Assembly (NCBI GenBank): GCA_000632805.1
Contig: CP007444.1
Span: 4,514,772 to 4,578,771 of the forward strand
Length of the DNA: 64,000 bases
Source of the DNA: Dyella jiangningensis
Lineage (GTDB): Bacteria > Pseudomonadota > Gammaproteobacteria > Xanthomonadales > Rhodanobacteraceae
Direction: 5' to 3'
Below are positions 47,016 to 57,145 of this stretch, piece after piece. The stretch's first letter is position 1. Every line of letters begins with the position of its first letter. The translations under genes and the position numbers were made by a program. The notes beneath the pieces are model-generated. The model was not told where the DNA came from. It saw only the letters and a list, made by a program, of their open reading frames with translations, and did no database searches.

Positions 47016-48827
47016 TCAGGCTGAACCGTGCTCGATGGGCGGTATCACGGTGAGCACTTCCTGCACGGTGGTAAGGCCGCGGGCGACTTGCGAAGCGGCC
47101 GAGATGCGCAGCGGGCGCATGCCTTCGGCCAGCGCCGCCTGGCCGAAGTGGCCCAGGTCAAGTTGCGCCGAAATGAGGCTGCGCAGGCGCGAGGACAACA
47201 CCATCATCTCGTAGATGCCGGTGCGCCCCATGAAGCCGGTGTTGCGGCATTCCAGGCAGCCGACCGGCTTGTACACCTTCTCCGGTAGCGGCACGGTCCA
47301 ACCATGCGTGAGCGCGGTCCACTCGTGTGGATCTTGCGTGGTTTCGGCCTTGCAGTGCGGACACAGCGTGCGGACGAGTCGTTGCGCGACCACGCCGGTC
47401 AGCGTGGACTGGATCAGATAATGCGGCACACCCAGATCAAGCAGGCGCGTGACAGCACTGGGCGCATCGTTGGTGTGCAGCGTGGACAGCACCAGGTGGC
47501 CAGTGAGAGACGCCTGGACGGCCATCTGTGCCGTGCTCAGGTCGCGGATTTCGCCGACCATGATGATGTCTGGATCCTGGCGCAGCAGCGTGCGCACGCC
47601 TGCTGCGAAATCCAGATCGATCGCCGTCTGCACCTGCATCTGGTTGAACTCGGGGCTGACCATTTCAATCGGGTCTTCCACCGTGCACACGTTCAACTCG
47701 GGCGTGGCGAGATGTTTCAGCGTGGAATACAGCGTGGTGGTCTTGCCTGAGCCCGTGGGGCCGGTGACCAGCACGATGCCGTGCGGCCGTTCCACCATCG
47801 AACGCCAGATGGCGTCCTCCTCCGGGGAAAAGCCCAGCTGCGCGAAATCCTTGGCGACGATGTCGGGGTCGAAAATACGCATCACCACCTTTTCGCCGAA
47901 CGCCGTCGGCATGGTGGAGATGCGCAGCTCCACCTCGCGACCGCCGCCCGAGCGCGTCTTGATGCGGCCATCCTGCGGACGGCGCTTCTCGGCCACGTCC
48001 ATGCGCGAAAGGATCTTGATGCGCGCGGTGACCGCGGTCATCACTGGCGGCGGTAGCTCGAACACCTTGTGCATCACGCCGTCGATGCGGAAACGCATCT
48101 GGCCCGCGTCGCGTCGCGGTTCGAGGTGGATGTCCGACGCGCGCTGCTCGAACGCGTACTGCAGCAGCCAATCCACGATGTGCACGACATGGCGGTCGTC
48201 CGCACCGACTTCGCCGGTTTTGCCCAACTCCACCAATTGCTCGAAGTTGAGGATGGCGGAGGAGTCGTAGCCGGTGTTCTTGGCATCCTGGGCGAGCTGG
48301 ATGGAGCGCTGGACGCCGTAGAACTCGAGCAGATAGCGGTTGATGTCGATCGGATTGGACACCACGCGCTTCACGTCACGCCGCAGCATGTGCGCGAGGT
48401 CGGCGGCCCAGGCGTTGTCGAAGGGTTCGCACGTCGCGAAGGTGACTTCGCCCGGCGCCACGGCCACGGGCAGGATGCGATGACGTTCCGCGTAGGCGCG
48501 GCTGACCACCTGGGTCACCGCGGCCGCGTTGATCTTCATCGGATCGATCTTGAGATAGGGCAGCTTTGCGTGCCCTGCCAGCCATTCCGTCAGCGTTTCC
48601 ATCGCCAGCGGGCGACCGGGGTCGCGCTGGTTGGTCAGTCGCGCGTTGGCTACGATCACCAGCGGATGCAGCTCCACCGTCGCGCGGCCGCTACGCGAGC
48701 CCATGCGCACCTGCTTGGCGTCTTCGGCCAAGAGGTAACCGTCCACCACCAGCGCGGCAAGCAGTTCTTCGAGGCCAAGTCGGGCGCGGCGGCCCAGCAA
48801 GGACACGGTTTGCGGTGAAGCTGCCAT
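47016..48827 (-). CDS. GspE/PilB-family secretion ATPase (orphan)
   Basis: A 603-aa traffic ATPase of the type II secretion / type IV pilus class. It has an N-terminal MshEN-like domain, Asp and His boxes (ASDIHLEP, LVLSTLHTND), Walker A GPTGSGKTT near residue 357, and a zinc motif CPHC...CLEC near 490-525. All functional motifs look intact. No pilin, secretin, GspF/PilC or prepilin peptidase gene is nearby, so its partner machine must be elsewhere. It is divergent from glyQ with 94 bp between. Confidence 0.9.
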   Translation of the reverse strand: MAASPQTVSLLGRRARLGLEELLAALVVDGYLLAEDAKQVRMGSRSGRATVELHPLVIVANARLTNQRDPGRPLAMETLTEWLAGHAKLPYLKIDPMKINAAAVTQVVSRAYAERHRILPVAVAPGEVTFATCEPFDNAWAADLAHMLRRDVKRVVSNPIDINRYLLEFYGVQRSIQLAQDAKNTGYDSSAILNFEQLVELGKTGEVGADDRHVVHIVDWLLQYAFEQRASDIHLEPRRDAGQMRFRIDGVMHKVFELPPPVMTAVTARIKILSRMDVAEKRRPQDGRIKTRSGGGREVELRISTMPTAFGEKVVMRIFDPDIVAKDFAQLGFSPEEDAIWRSMVERPHGIVLVTGPTGSGKTTTLYSTLKHLATPELNVCTVEDPIEMVSPEFNQMQVQTAIDLDFAAGVRTLLRQDPDIIMVGEIRDLSTAQMAVQASLTGHLVLSTLHTNDAPSAVTRLLDLGVPHYLIQSTLTGVVAQRLVRTLCPHCKAETTQDPHEWTALTHGWTVPLPEKVYKPVGCLECRNTGFMGRTGIYEMMVLSSRLRSLISAQLDLGHFGQAALAEGMRPLRISAASQVARGLTTVQEVLTVIPPIEHGSA

Positions 48828-48921
48828 GCGGAGGTCTCCCTGTCGGGTTTTCGCCTGAAAATCCAGCGGCGAAAGCGGTCCCGGCTATACTAACCCGCTT
48901 TATTGAAGCCCACGGAAAGCC

Positions 48922-49833
48922 ATGTCCGCGCGCACCTTCCAGGATGTGATCCAGACCCTCAACCGCTACTGGGCGGCCCAGGGTTGTGTCTTGTTGCAGC
49001 CCCTCGATACCGAGGTCGGCGCCGGTACCTTCCACCCCGCGACGTTTCTGCGTTCGCTGGGTCCCGAGCCGTGGTCGGCGGCGTATGTGCAGCCGTCGCG
49101 CCGTCCCACCGACGGCCGCTACGGTGAAAACCCGAATCGCCTGCAGCATTACTACCAGTACCAGGTGGTGATGAAGCCCAACCCGGACAACATCCTGGAC
49201 CTGTACATCGGTTCGCTGAAGGAGCTGGGCCTCGATCCGCTGGTGCACGACCTGCGTTTCGTCGAGGACAACTGGGAATCGCCGACGCTCGGCGCCTGGG
49301 GTCTCGGCTGGGAAGTGTGGTTGAACGGCATGGAGGTGACCCAGTTCACCTATTTCCAGCAGGCCGGGGGCCTCGAATGCCGTCCCGTCACCGGTGAGAT
49401 CACCTACGGTCTCGAGCGGCTGGCGATGTACCTGCAGAACGTGGACAACGTCTACGACCTGGTGTGGACCGAAGGCCCGCATGGCACCGTCACCTACGGC
49501 GACGTGTTCCACCAGAACGAGGTGGAGCAGAGCACCTACAACTTCGAGCACGCCAACGTGCCGGAGCTGCTGCGCTGGTTCGATGTGTGCGAAGGCGAGG
49601 CCAACAAGCTGATCGCCGCGAACCTGCCGTTGCCGGCCTACGAGCAGGTGATGAAGGCCAGCCACACCTTCAACCTGCTGGATGCGCGTCGCGCCATCAG
49701 CGTGACCGAGCGCCAGCGATACATCCTGCGTGTGCGCACACTCGCGCGCGCCGTGGCGGAAACCTATGTGGCGCAGCGTGAAAAGCTCGGTTTTCCGGGC
49801 CTGAAGAAGAATCTCAAGGAGCAGGCCGCATGA
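48922..49833 (+). CDS. glyQ: Glycyl-tRNA synthetase alpha subunit
   Basis: A 303-aa catalytic subunit of the tetrameric alpha2-beta2 glycyl-tRNA synthetase. The sequence [39 protein letters not shown] and [13 protein letters not shown] is the standard GlyQ pattern. It starts after GGAAAGCC. It overlaps glyS by four bases (ATGA), coupling the two subunits. Confidence 0.97.
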   Translation: MSARTFQDVIQTLNRYWAAQGCVLLQPLDTEVGAGTFHPATFLRSLGPEPWSAAYVQPSRRPTDGRYGENPNRLQHYYQYQVVMKPNPDNILDLYIGSLKELGLDPLVHDLRFVEDNWESPTLGAWGLGWEVWLNGMEVTQFTYFQQAGGLECRPVTGEITYGLERLAMYLQNVDNVYDLVWTEGPHGTVTYGDVFHQNEVEQSTYNFEHANVPELLRWFDVCEGEANKLIAANLPLPAYEQVMKASHTFNLLDARRAISVTERQRYILRVRTLARAVAETYVAQREKLGFPGLKKNLKEQAA

Positions 49834-51977
49834 GCGCCGCCAAGCCGTTGTTGATCGAATTGGGCACCGAGGAACTGCCGCCCAAGGCGCTGGATGAACT
49901 CGCTTCGGCGTTCCTGCGCGGCGTATGCGATGGCCTCTCCAAGCGAGGCGTGGAGGCTGCATTGGACTCGGCGACGTTGTTCGCGTCGCCCCGTCGTTTG
50001 GCCGTCCATATCCCGTCCGTGGCCGTGAACCAGCCCGAGCAGAGCATCGAGCGTCGCGGTCCGGCGGTGAATGCCGCGCTGGATGCGAATGGGCAGCCGA
50101 GCAAGGCGCTGCAGGGTTTCGCGCAGTCGTGCGGCGTCACCGTCGAGCAGCTGGAAAAACTGGAAACCGACAAGGGTTCGTGGTTCGTGTTCCGCGCCGT
50201 GAAGCCGGGCCAGCCGGTGGCGGCCTTGCTTCCGGAAATCGTGGACGAAGCGCTCAAGGGTCTGCCTATCCCCAAGCCGATGCGCTGGGGCGATCACGAT
50301 TACAGCTTCGTGCGGCCGGTGCACTGGCTGGTGATGCTGCATGGCGCGGACATCATCGATGGCGAAGTGCTTGGCCTGAAAAGCGGCCGCAAGTCGCGTG
50401 GCCATCGCTTCATGCATGCGCATCCGGTGCATGTGGTCGATGCGGACAGCTGGGCCGATGCCATGCGCGCGGCCAAGGTGCTGGCCGATCCCGCCGAGCG
50501 TCGCCAGAAGATCCGCGATGAAATCGCCCGCGCCGCGAAGGAAACCGGCGGCGTGCCGCAGCTCGATGACGCGCTGCTGGACGAGATCGCCAACCTCACG
50601 GAGTGGCCGGTGGCGATCGCCTGCCAGTTCGATCGCGAGTTCCTCGCCGTGCCGCCGGAAGCGCTGGTCACCACCATGGAGACCAACCAGAAGTTCGTGC
50701 CGGTGTTCGACGCCGAAGGCAAGCTCACCGAGCATTTCATCGGCGTGGCCAATATCGAAAGCAAGCAGCCGTCGGAGATCCGCAAGGGCTATGAGCGCGT
50801 GATCCGTCCGCGCTTTGCCGATGCGAAGTTCTTCTGGGACGAAGATCTCAAGACGCCGCTGGCCGGTTACCAGGATCAGCTCAAGAACGTCACCTACCAG
50901 CAGGCGCTGGGCAGCCTGTGGGACAAGAGCGTGCGCGTGGCCGAGCTGGCGCGCATCATCGCCAACCGCGTCGGTGTGGATGCCGGCGAAGCAACGCGCG
51001 CCGCAGCGCTGAGCAAGTGCGACCTGCTCACGCGCATGGTCGGCGAGTTTCCCGAACTGCAGGGCGTGATGGGCCGCTACTACGCGGCGCATCATGGCGA
51101 GGCCAAGGACGTGGCCGACGCGCTCGACAGCTATTACCAGCCGCGTTTTGCCGGCGATGCGATCGCCGCGGGCCGCGTGGGCCGCGTGCTTGCGGTGGCC
51201 GATCGACTGGACACGCTGGCCGGCATCTTTGCCGTGGGTCTCAAGCCCAGTGGAAACAAGGATCCGTTTGCCCTGCGTCGTGCGGCTTTGGGTCTGGCGC
51301 GTACGCTGGTAGAAGGCGGCCTGGACCTGGATCTGCGCGCGACCTTCGTTGAAGCGCTGGAATTGCTGCCGGAGGCCGCGCTCGCGGCAGGCCTCAAGCC
51401 GGGCAAGGATGGCAAAGCGCCTGCGCTCGATGCCGGCAAGCGCCGTGCGGCGCTCACCGACGAGCTGGTCGACTTCGTGTTCGAACGCCTGCGCGGCTAC
51501 TACGCCGAACAGGGCTTCACCGGTGAACAGTTCGAAGCCGTGCTCGCGGTGGCGCCGGCGACGCTGGTCGATTTCGATCGTCGCTTGCGCGCGGTGGCCG
51601 AGTTTGGTCGTCGCCCGGAAGCCTTGAGCCTGGCCGCTGCCAACAAGCGCGTGGCCAACATCCTGCGTAAGCAGGCGGAAGAAGCGGGTGCACCACCGGT
51701 AGGGACGGTTGTAGATCCGGCGCATTTCGAGGCCGATGCCGAGCGCATGCTCGCCACCGCATTGGACAGTGCGCGAGCCGATACGGTCGCACCGCTGGAG
51801 CAGGGCGATTACGCCGCCGTGCTGACTCGCCTGGCGCAGTTGCAGGCGCCGGTCGACGCCTTCTTCGACAGCGTATTGGTGAATGCGGACAACCCGGCCG
51901 TGCGCGCCAACCGACTGGCCTTGCTGGGCCAGCTGAAGGCACAGTTCGGCGCCATCGCGGACATCGCCCGTCTGTAA
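49830..51977 (+). CDS. glyS: Glycyl-tRNA synthetase beta subunit
   Basis: A 715-aa beta subunit that binds tRNA-Gly, with an HD-like and a C-terminal anticodon-binding domain. It begins with [15 protein letters not shown] and contains [29 protein letters not shown] and [15 protein letters not shown], all typical. Length is close to the family average. It is translationally coupled to glyQ and followed by a strong terminator. Confidence 0.97.
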   Translation: MSAAKPLLIELGTEELPPKALDELASAFLRGVCDGLSKRGVEAALDSATLFASPRRLAVHIPSVAVNQPEQSIERRGPAVNAALDANGQPSKALQGFAQSCGVTVEQLEKLETDKGSWFVFRAVKPGQPVAALLPEIVDEALKGLPIPKPMRWGDHDYSFVRPVHWLVMLHGADIIDGEVLGLKSGRKSRGHRFMHAHPVHVVDADSWADAMRAAKVLADPAERRQKIRDEIARAAKETGGVPQLDDALLDEIANLTEWPVAIACQFDREFLAVPPEALVTTMETNQKFVPVFDAEGKLTEHFIGVANIESKQPSEIRKGYERVIRPRFADAKFFWDEDLKTPLAGYQDQLKNVTYQQALGSLWDKSVRVAELARIIANRVGVDAGEATRAAALSKCDLLTRMVGEFPELQGVMGRYYAAHHGEAKDVADALDSYYQPRFAGDAIAAGRVGRVLAVADRLDTLAGIFAVGLKPSGNKDPFALRRAALGLARTLVEGGLDLDLRATFVEALELLPEAALAAGLKPGKDGKAPALDAGKRRAALTDELVDFVFERLRGYYAEQGFTGEQFEAVLAVAPATLVDFDRRLRAVAEFGRRPEALSLAAANKRVANILRKQAEEAGAPPVGTVVDPAHFEADAERMLATALDSARADTVAPLEQGDYAAVLTRLAQLQAPVDAFFDSVLVNADNPAVRANRLALLGQLKAQFGAIADIARL

Positions 51978-52000
51978 ACGGCACGGTGACAGCTCATGGC

Positions 52001-52032
52001 AAAACGGCAGCCCCAGGGCTGCCGTTTTTTTT
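52001..52032 (+). terminator. glyQS terminator
   Basis: AAAACGGCAGCCC/GGGCTGCCGTTTT stem with eight T after it; the A-tract on the left lets it also serve the convergent regulator gene. Confidence 0.9.
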
Positions 52033-52053
52033 ATGCGCGAAACCTGTGCGTGA

Positions 52054-52620
52054 TCAGGCGATGGCCTGGCGACCGCGCTTCACGCGCTCATGCAGGCGCT
52101 GGTTGAAGGCCACCATCTCGCCGGCGTCCACGTCCGAACCACCCGGGCCGAGGATCTCGTAGAGATCGGCCAGCATGTCGGCGTTGTCGGCCAGGGTCAG
52201 GCGGCTCTCGGCAAGGTCCAGCTCCGACTGCAGGATGCGCAGTGCGGTGTTGAGGCGCTGCGGATCCATCGCCATGCCGCTCGCATGCAGCGTATCGGCA
52301 GCGGTGCGCAACTTGGAGCGATGACGATTGGCCGACGCCTCGGCGTTCGGCAGCTCTTCGCCCGAAGCGATCGCATCAGCCTGGATGGTGCCCTCGCCGG
52401 CCACCAGCCACACCAGCGAAATGCCCAGGGTCTTGGCCAAGGTGACGCAGCGCGCACGCGAAGGGTCCGTATTGCCGTCGCGCCAGCTGCGCACGACGCC
52501 CTCGGAGAAGCCGCACATACGCGCGATCTCCGTGACGCTCCCCACGCGCTGGATCAGCACCTTGATGCGATCCGCGAAGGTATTTGAGGGCTCGTTGGGC
52601 GAAATTTTTTGCATGTTCAT
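52054..52620 (-). CDS. XRE-family helix-turn-helix regulator
   Basis: A 188-aa protein. An XRE-type helix-turn-helix lies at about residues 15-70 (IARMCGFSEGVVRSWRDGNTD). A linker follows, then a helical C-terminal half (about 100-188) that I do not recognise and that may mediate dimerisation. The ATG at 52620 follows AGGAAA with good spacing. It is divergent from a TonB-dependent receptor gene, and the 349-bp gap contains direct repeats overlapping the likely receptor promoter, so it probably regulates that receptor. Confidence 0.82.
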   Translation of the reverse strand: MNMQKISPNEPSNTFADRIKVLIQRVGSVTEIARMCGFSEGVVRSWRDGNTDPSRARCVTLAKTLGISLVWLVAGEGTIQADAIASGEELPNAEASANRHRSKLRTAADTLHASGMAMDPQRLNTALRILQSELDLAESRLTLADNADMLADLYEILGPGGSDVDAGEMVAFNQRLHERVKRGRQAIA

Positions 52621-52677
52621 CGCAGTTTCCTGACGGATGGCGACCAATGGGGGAGCGTGAACCCAAGTTCGATACGC

Positions 52678-52716
52678 AAGCGTGAAGCAAGCGTCGCGTA
52701 AGCGTGAAGCAAGTGT
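52678..52716. promoter_or_regulatory. Direct repeats, candidate operator
   Basis: Two copies of AAGCGTGAAGCAAG(C/T)GT at 52678-52694 and 52700-52716, spaced 22 bp start to start, i.e. two helical turns. They end 11 bp before the putative -35 of the receptor gene, and a related inverted half-site ACACTCGC overlaps that -35. Confidence 0.5.
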
Positions 52717-52726
52717 TAGTAATTTG

Positions 52727-52756
52727 TTGACACTCGCAAGATCTTTCTACTAGGTT
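52727..52756 (+). promoter_or_regulatory. Likely promoter of the TonB-dependent receptor
   Basis: -35 TTGACA (52727-52732), 18 bp, -10 TAGGTT (52751-52756). The leader to the start codon is about 205 nt and holds no gene. Confidence 0.45.
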
Positions 52757-52969
52757 CGCAAATTCTTGATGGGTCCGCCGTTCCCCTGGGGAAGACGCCG
52801 GCCGAATCCAGACAACGCAATTGTCGTTGATTGGTCATCAAGAACACGCCGGCCCGTTCAGCCGGCAGACAGCAAGCGCCGCAGGCAAGCCTTCGACGCT
52901 GCCTCTCGCTCCAAGGGCGAGTTTTTTCGACACCGGTTGGGGCCGGGGTCATTTATCTGGGGAGAAGAC

Positions 52970-55858
52970 ATGCAGTTCCGCAAGATGCTCGACAACAAAC
53001 TTACGGTCGCTGTGCGCGTCGCGTTGTCCGTAGGTACTTTCGCCATCGTGGGTCCGGCCCTGGCGCAGGACGCCACCGGCGCGGCCAGCCAGGACAACGC
53101 CAAGAAGCTCGAGACGGTGACCGTCACCGGTTCGCGCATCCCGCGCGTCGACATCGAAACCGCCCAGCCGGTGGTCACCATCGACCGCAAGCAGATCGAA
53201 AACCAGGGCTTCACCTCGGTCGCCGACATCCTGCAGAACCTGACCGAAGTCGGCACGCCGCCGATCAGCCGCGCCAACGCGCTGTCGTCGGGCGAAGATG
53301 TGGGTGGTTACTACGTCGATCTGCGCAACATTGGCGCCAACCGCACCCTGATCCTGGTGAACGGCAAGCGCCTGGGCGTCAACACCACGGGCCTGCAGGA
53401 CCTTGGCCAGATCCCGGTGTCCACCATCGAGCGCATCGAAGTGCTGAAGGATGGCGGCTCGTCGATCTACGGTTCGGACGCCATTGCCGGCGTGGTGAAC
53501 GTGATCACCCGCAGCAACTTCACCGGCGCCGAAGCGAACGCCTATGTGGGCGAGTACGACCAGGGCGACGGCAAAAAGCAGAGCTACGACTTCACCATCG
53601 GTACGGCGAACGAACGCGGCTCCATCATGGCCAGCGCGCAGTACCAGAAGGACGATCCGGTCTTCGCGAAGGATCGTGACTTCAGCGCCTACCCGGCCGG
53701 CCCCTTCCACCCGAACGATGGCTGGAGCGCCGTGAGCCAGAACGGCTCGTTCACCGGCCCGTGCGGCCCGGGCGGCAAGTCGGCGACCTGCACGCTCACG
53801 CATGGCGCTGATCCGCGCAACATCGCCAGCTATCACCCGATCACGCCGGCCGAGTACGCGAATGCGAACCAGGAGATGACGGTCCAGACGGGCACCGAGC
53901 GTACCTCGCTGTTCGTGGCCGGCAAGTACAACCTGTTCGAGAACGTCTCGTTCAAGACCGATTTCCTCTACAACAAGCGCAAGACCGAGCAGGAAATCGC
54001 GGGCTATCCGTTCCAGTCGGCCAACTACACCGGCATGGCGCTGTCCGGCCAGAGCTATTTCAATCCGCTCGGCAAGGACTTGAACTTCCGCCGCCGCGGC
54101 TGGGAAATGCCGCGTACCACCGACAGCGAACTGGAAACCTATCGCTGGACGGCGGGTTTCGAGGGTTACTTCGATCTCGGCGGCCGCACCTGGAACTGGG
54201 ACGTCGGTGCGATGACCAATCGCAACGACGCGCTCAAGAACGGTCACGGTGACTTCAACCTGATCAATGCGCGCCAGGCCGTGGGCCCCTCGTTCCTCGG
54301 CTCCGACGGCAAGGTCCATTGCGGCACCGCGGCCAACCCGACCGCCGGTTGCACGCCGTGGAATCCGCTGCTGCCCTACGGTCAGGCGGGCGCTGGCTCG
54401 CTGGCCGATGCGGACCTGCAGCAGTTCCTGTTCCCGGAATTCCACGACACCGGCAAGACCACCACGACCGACTACACGGCCAACATCGCCGGTACGTTGT
54501 TCACGCTGCCGGCGGGTGATCTGGGCATCGCCGCGGGCGTGGAGCATCGCGAAGAGAAGGGCCGCTTCGTGCCGGACGCCTTCAACCAGACGGGCCAGAG
54601 CACGGGTCTTGCGGCCACCACCACCTCGGGCAAGTACCGGGTGAACGAGGCCTACCTAGAACTCGACGCGCCGCTGCTGCGCGACATGACGATGGCGCGC
54701 GAACTCTCGGTCGACGTGGCGACCCGCTACTCCGATTACGACAACTTCGGCAGCACCACCAACAGCAAGGTCGGCATCAAGTGGAAGCCGATCGACGACC
54801 TGCTGGTGCGTGGCAGCTGGGCGCAGGGCTTCCGCGCGCCGACCATTTCCGACCTCTACGGCGGCACCAACGGCAGCTTCGAGTCGTACACCGATCCCTG
54901 CGATACCAGCCATGGTTCGGCCAAGGGCAACTCGGCGGTGGCTGCGCGTTGTACGTCGGGCTTCGGTGGCCAGGCGCCGGTGGCGGCCAACTACGTGCAG
55001 CTGGGCCAGGCACTGGTGCCTTGCAAGACCTACCCCTGCCAGACCAACTACCAGTTCATCACCGGCTCGAACCCGAACCTGCAGCCGGAAACGGCCACCA
55101 CCCGTACGCTGGGCTTCATCTATAGCCCGCACTACCTGGAAGGTTTCGACGTCTCGCTCGACTGGTACAAGATCGACATCAAGCACCTGATCTCGCAGGA
55201 CTCCGTGCAGGACATTCTGGATGACTGCTACGTGGCGGGCATTGCCTCGCGTTGCAGCAGCTTCCAGCGCGATCCGGCCAACGGCGTCATCACCGGCATG
55301 AACTACGGCCTGACCAACAAGGGCTGGGAGAAGACCGCCGGCTACGACTTCGGCGTGAACTATCGCTTCACCATCGATTCGATCGGCCAGTTCGCCACGC
55401 GTTGGAACACCACCTACGTGGATTACCTCAACGTCAAGGCAGACGACAATCCGACCACGATCCTGCAGCCGCTCACGGGCTACGGCGGCAACTTCCGTGT
55501 CCGCTCGAACCTCACGCTGGATTGGACGCGCGGCATCTTCGGCGCCAGTTGGACGGTGCGTTACTACTCGGGCATGACCGAGCGCTGCTCGTACACGACG
55601 GCGGCGGAGTGCAACGACCTGACGCACGTCGATCCGTTCAACGGTGCACAGGCACAGCGTCACACCGGTTCCACCACGTTCAACGACGTGCAGTTCCGTT
55701 GGACGCTGCCGTGGAAGGGCGTCGTGTCGGTTGGCGCGAACAACGTGTTCGACAAGGAAGGCCCGATCATGTACTCGAAGCCGAACAGCTCGTTCGTGTA
55801 CTACGGCGGCTTCGACATCGGCCGCTTCTACTACCTGAAGTACACGCAGCGCTTCTAA
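52970..55858 (+). CDS. TonB-dependent outer-membrane receptor
   Basis: A 962-aa receptor. Signal peptide about residues 1-32 (cut after ALA), then a TonB-box-like segment (ETVTVTGSRI), the plug domain (RIEVLKDGGSSIYGSDAIAGVVNVIT is its hallmark, here at about 155-180) and a 22-strand beta-barrel ending in the aromatic residue Phe. It belongs to the large Xanthomonadales receptor group that takes up carbohydrates, peptides or metal complexes; the ligand is unknown. The start at 52970 follows GGGGAGAAGAC. A longer open frame upstream lacks a signal peptide. Divergent XRE gene and a terminator flank it. Confidence 0.93.
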   Translation: MQFRKMLDNKLTVAVRVALSVGTFAIVGPALAQDATGAASQDNAKKLETVTVTGSRIPRVDIETAQPVVTIDRKQIENQGFTSVADILQNLTEVGTPPISRANALSSGEDVGGYYVDLRNIGANRTLILVNGKRLGVNTTGLQDLGQIPVSTIERIEVLKDGGSSIYGSDAIAGVVNVITRSNFTGAEANAYVGEYDQGDGKKQSYDFTIGTANERGSIMASAQYQKDDPVFAKDRDFSAYPAGPFHPNDGWSAVSQNGSFTGPCGPGGKSATCTLTHGADPRNIASYHPITPAEYANANQEMTVQTGTERTSLFVAGKYNLFENVSFKTDFLYNKRKTEQEIAGYPFQSANYTGMALSGQSYFNPLGKDLNFRRRGWEMPRTTDSELETYRWTAGFEGYFDLGGRTWNWDVGAMTNRNDALKNGHGDFNLINARQAVGPSFLGSDGKVHCGTAANPTAGCTPWNPLLPYGQAGAGSLADADLQQFLFPEFHDTGKTTTTDYTANIAGTLFTLPAGDLGIAAGVEHREEKGRFVPDAFNQTGQSTGLAATTTSGKYRVNEAYLELDAPLLRDMTMARELSVDVATRYSDYDNFGSTTNSKVGIKWKPIDDLLVRGSWAQGFRAPTISDLYGGTNGSFESYTDPCDTSHGSAKGNSAVAARCTSGFGGQAPVAANYVQLGQALVPCKTYPCQTNYQFITGSNPNLQPETATTRTLGFIYSPHYLEGFDVSLDWYKIDIKHLISQDSVQDILDDCYVAGIASRCSSFQRDPANGVITGMNYGLTNKGWEKTAGYDFGVNYRFTIDSIGQFATRWNTTYVDYLNVKADDNPTTILQPLTGYGGNFRVRSNLTLDWTRGIFGASWTVRYYSGMTERCSYTTAAECNDLTHVDPFNGAQAQRHTGSTTFNDVQFRWTLPWKGVVSVGANNVFDKEGPIMYSKPNSSFVYYGGFDIGRFYYLKYTQRF

Positions 55859-55879
55859 GCTGTATCGAAGGTGTTACAG

Positions 55880-55910
55880 GAGGGGCCCGGAAACGGGCCC
55901 CTCTTTGTTT
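55880..55910 (+). terminator. Terminator of the receptor gene
   Basis: GAGGGGCCCG/CGGGCCCCTC with a GAAA tetraloop and then TTTGTTT. Confidence 0.88.
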
Positions 55911-56076
55911 ATCGGACATTTAGACGCCTAAATCCGTGGCATACGGTCGCGCATGGGCCAACTTTTACAAGCCCTTGATTTTCGGCTATCCTGCGTGCTT
56001 CCCCCGTGTAGAGTCGAGGCGTGTTGGGCGCCTGTTGGTTCTCGCGTTAAGTCCTGACAGTCGATAGAGGTTTCCC

Positions 56077-56964
56077 ATGCGCAGGTTGGTTTGGTCGCTG
56101 ATGTCGGTCGCGGCACTGGCTCTCGCCGGTTGCGGCAATTCTTCCGATTCCTCCCAGAGCGCCACGCAGGGCGGCGACACCGCTGCCGCGTCCGGTTCGG
56201 CTGCTGCGCCGGCGGCCGCGCCCGCCAAGGCCAATGCCATCACCGGTCAGGTGACGCTGCGCGACGCCGCCCAGGTGTCGGCCGATGCCAAGCTGCAGCT
56301 GACCCTGGTCGACGTGTCGACGCAGGAAGCCGCGCCGCTGGCCACCAAGACGGTGCAGCCCGCCAACACGTTCCCGCTGTCGTTCGAGCTGGAGTTCAAC
56401 CCGAACGACGTGAACCCGAATGGCCTGTACGTGCTCAAGGCCGACCTGGTCGATGGCGACCGCCACTACACCCCGCCGCTGCAGACGCAGGTGCTGACCA
56501 AGGGCGCGCCGACGCAGGTGAACATCCAGCTGGTGGCCGAGCAGACCGCCGGCGAGAAGGAGCTGGCTGCCTTCACCGCCGTGCAGAAGCAGATCGGCGG
56601 CATGAAGATCAGCAACGGCACCAAGCTGGAAGACAAGGTCTCGCGCGGCTGGCAGCTGTTCCGCGAAGCTGGCGAAGTGAAGTTCATCCGCGAGCAGGTC
56701 GATTACGGCGACAAGGGCTTCACCAGCACCGACTTTGCCTACAAGGACGGCAAGCCGTGGGTGGTCGTGCAGCAGAAGAAGTCCAGCAAGGACGCCAAGC
56801 CGAACGAAACCGATCGCGCCGCCTGGGGCCAGGACGGTCAGCTGGTGCTGAAGACCATCGAGGCCGGTGGCAAGACCTCGCCGCTCGGCGATGACGCGGC
56901 CGCGGACCTGCAAAAGCAGGCCGAAGCGATCCTCAAGCTGGCGACCAACGGCAAGGGCAAGTAA
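56077..56964 (+). CDS. YbaY-like lipoprotein
   Basis: A 295-aa lipoprotein with lipobox LAGC (Cys19) and an Ala/Ser-rich tether. A beta-rich domain at about 55-150 follows (ITGQVTLRDAAQVSADAKLQ, LSFELEFNPNDV, NGLYVLKADL) and matches the YbaY/YscW family. The C-terminal half (about 155-295) is an extra domain that I do not recognise, beyond the usual YbaY length. It is probably attached to the outer membrane. The function of the family is not established. A strong terminator follows. Confidence 0.8.
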   Translation: MRRLVWSLMSVAALALAGCGNSSDSSQSATQGGDTAAASGSAAAPAAAPAKANAITGQVTLRDAAQVSADAKLQLTLVDVSTQEAAPLATKTVQPANTFPLSFELEFNPNDVNPNGLYVLKADLVDGDRHYTPPLQTQVLTKGAPTQVNIQLVAEQTAGEKELAAFTAVQKQIGGMKISNGTKLEDKVSRGWQLFREAGEVKFIREQVDYGDKGFTSTDFAYKDGKPWVVVQQKKSSKDAKPNETDRAAWGQDGQLVLKTIEAGGKTSPLGDDAAADLQKQAEAILKLATNGKGK

Positions 56965-56983
56965 GCCGCCCCTCCGTCGGAAC

Positions 56984-57016
56984 GAAAAAAAGCCGCCCTT
57001 GAGGCGGCTTTTTTGT
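56984..57016. terminator. Terminator of the YbaY-like gene
   Basis: AAGCCGCC/GGCGGCTT stem with a seven-A tract before and six T after. Confidence 0.88.
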
Positions 57017-57089
57017 GCCTGTGGTTTGGCCATCCAGACGGCCATCGACGACCGCTCGCACGCCTGCATTCCAGGCAGGGCATGCGGGC

Positions 57090-57125
57090 AAAGAAAAAGG
57101 CCGCCCACGTGAGCGGGCGGCCTTT
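57090..57125 (-). terminator. Terminator of the autotransporter esterase gene
   Basis: AAAGGCCGCCC/GGGCGGCCTTT stem; on the minus strand it is followed by TTCTTTG. It lies 20 bp after the stop of the minus-strand gene. Confidence 0.82.
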
Positions 57126-57145
57126 GTCCGGGCGGTGCAATGGCG

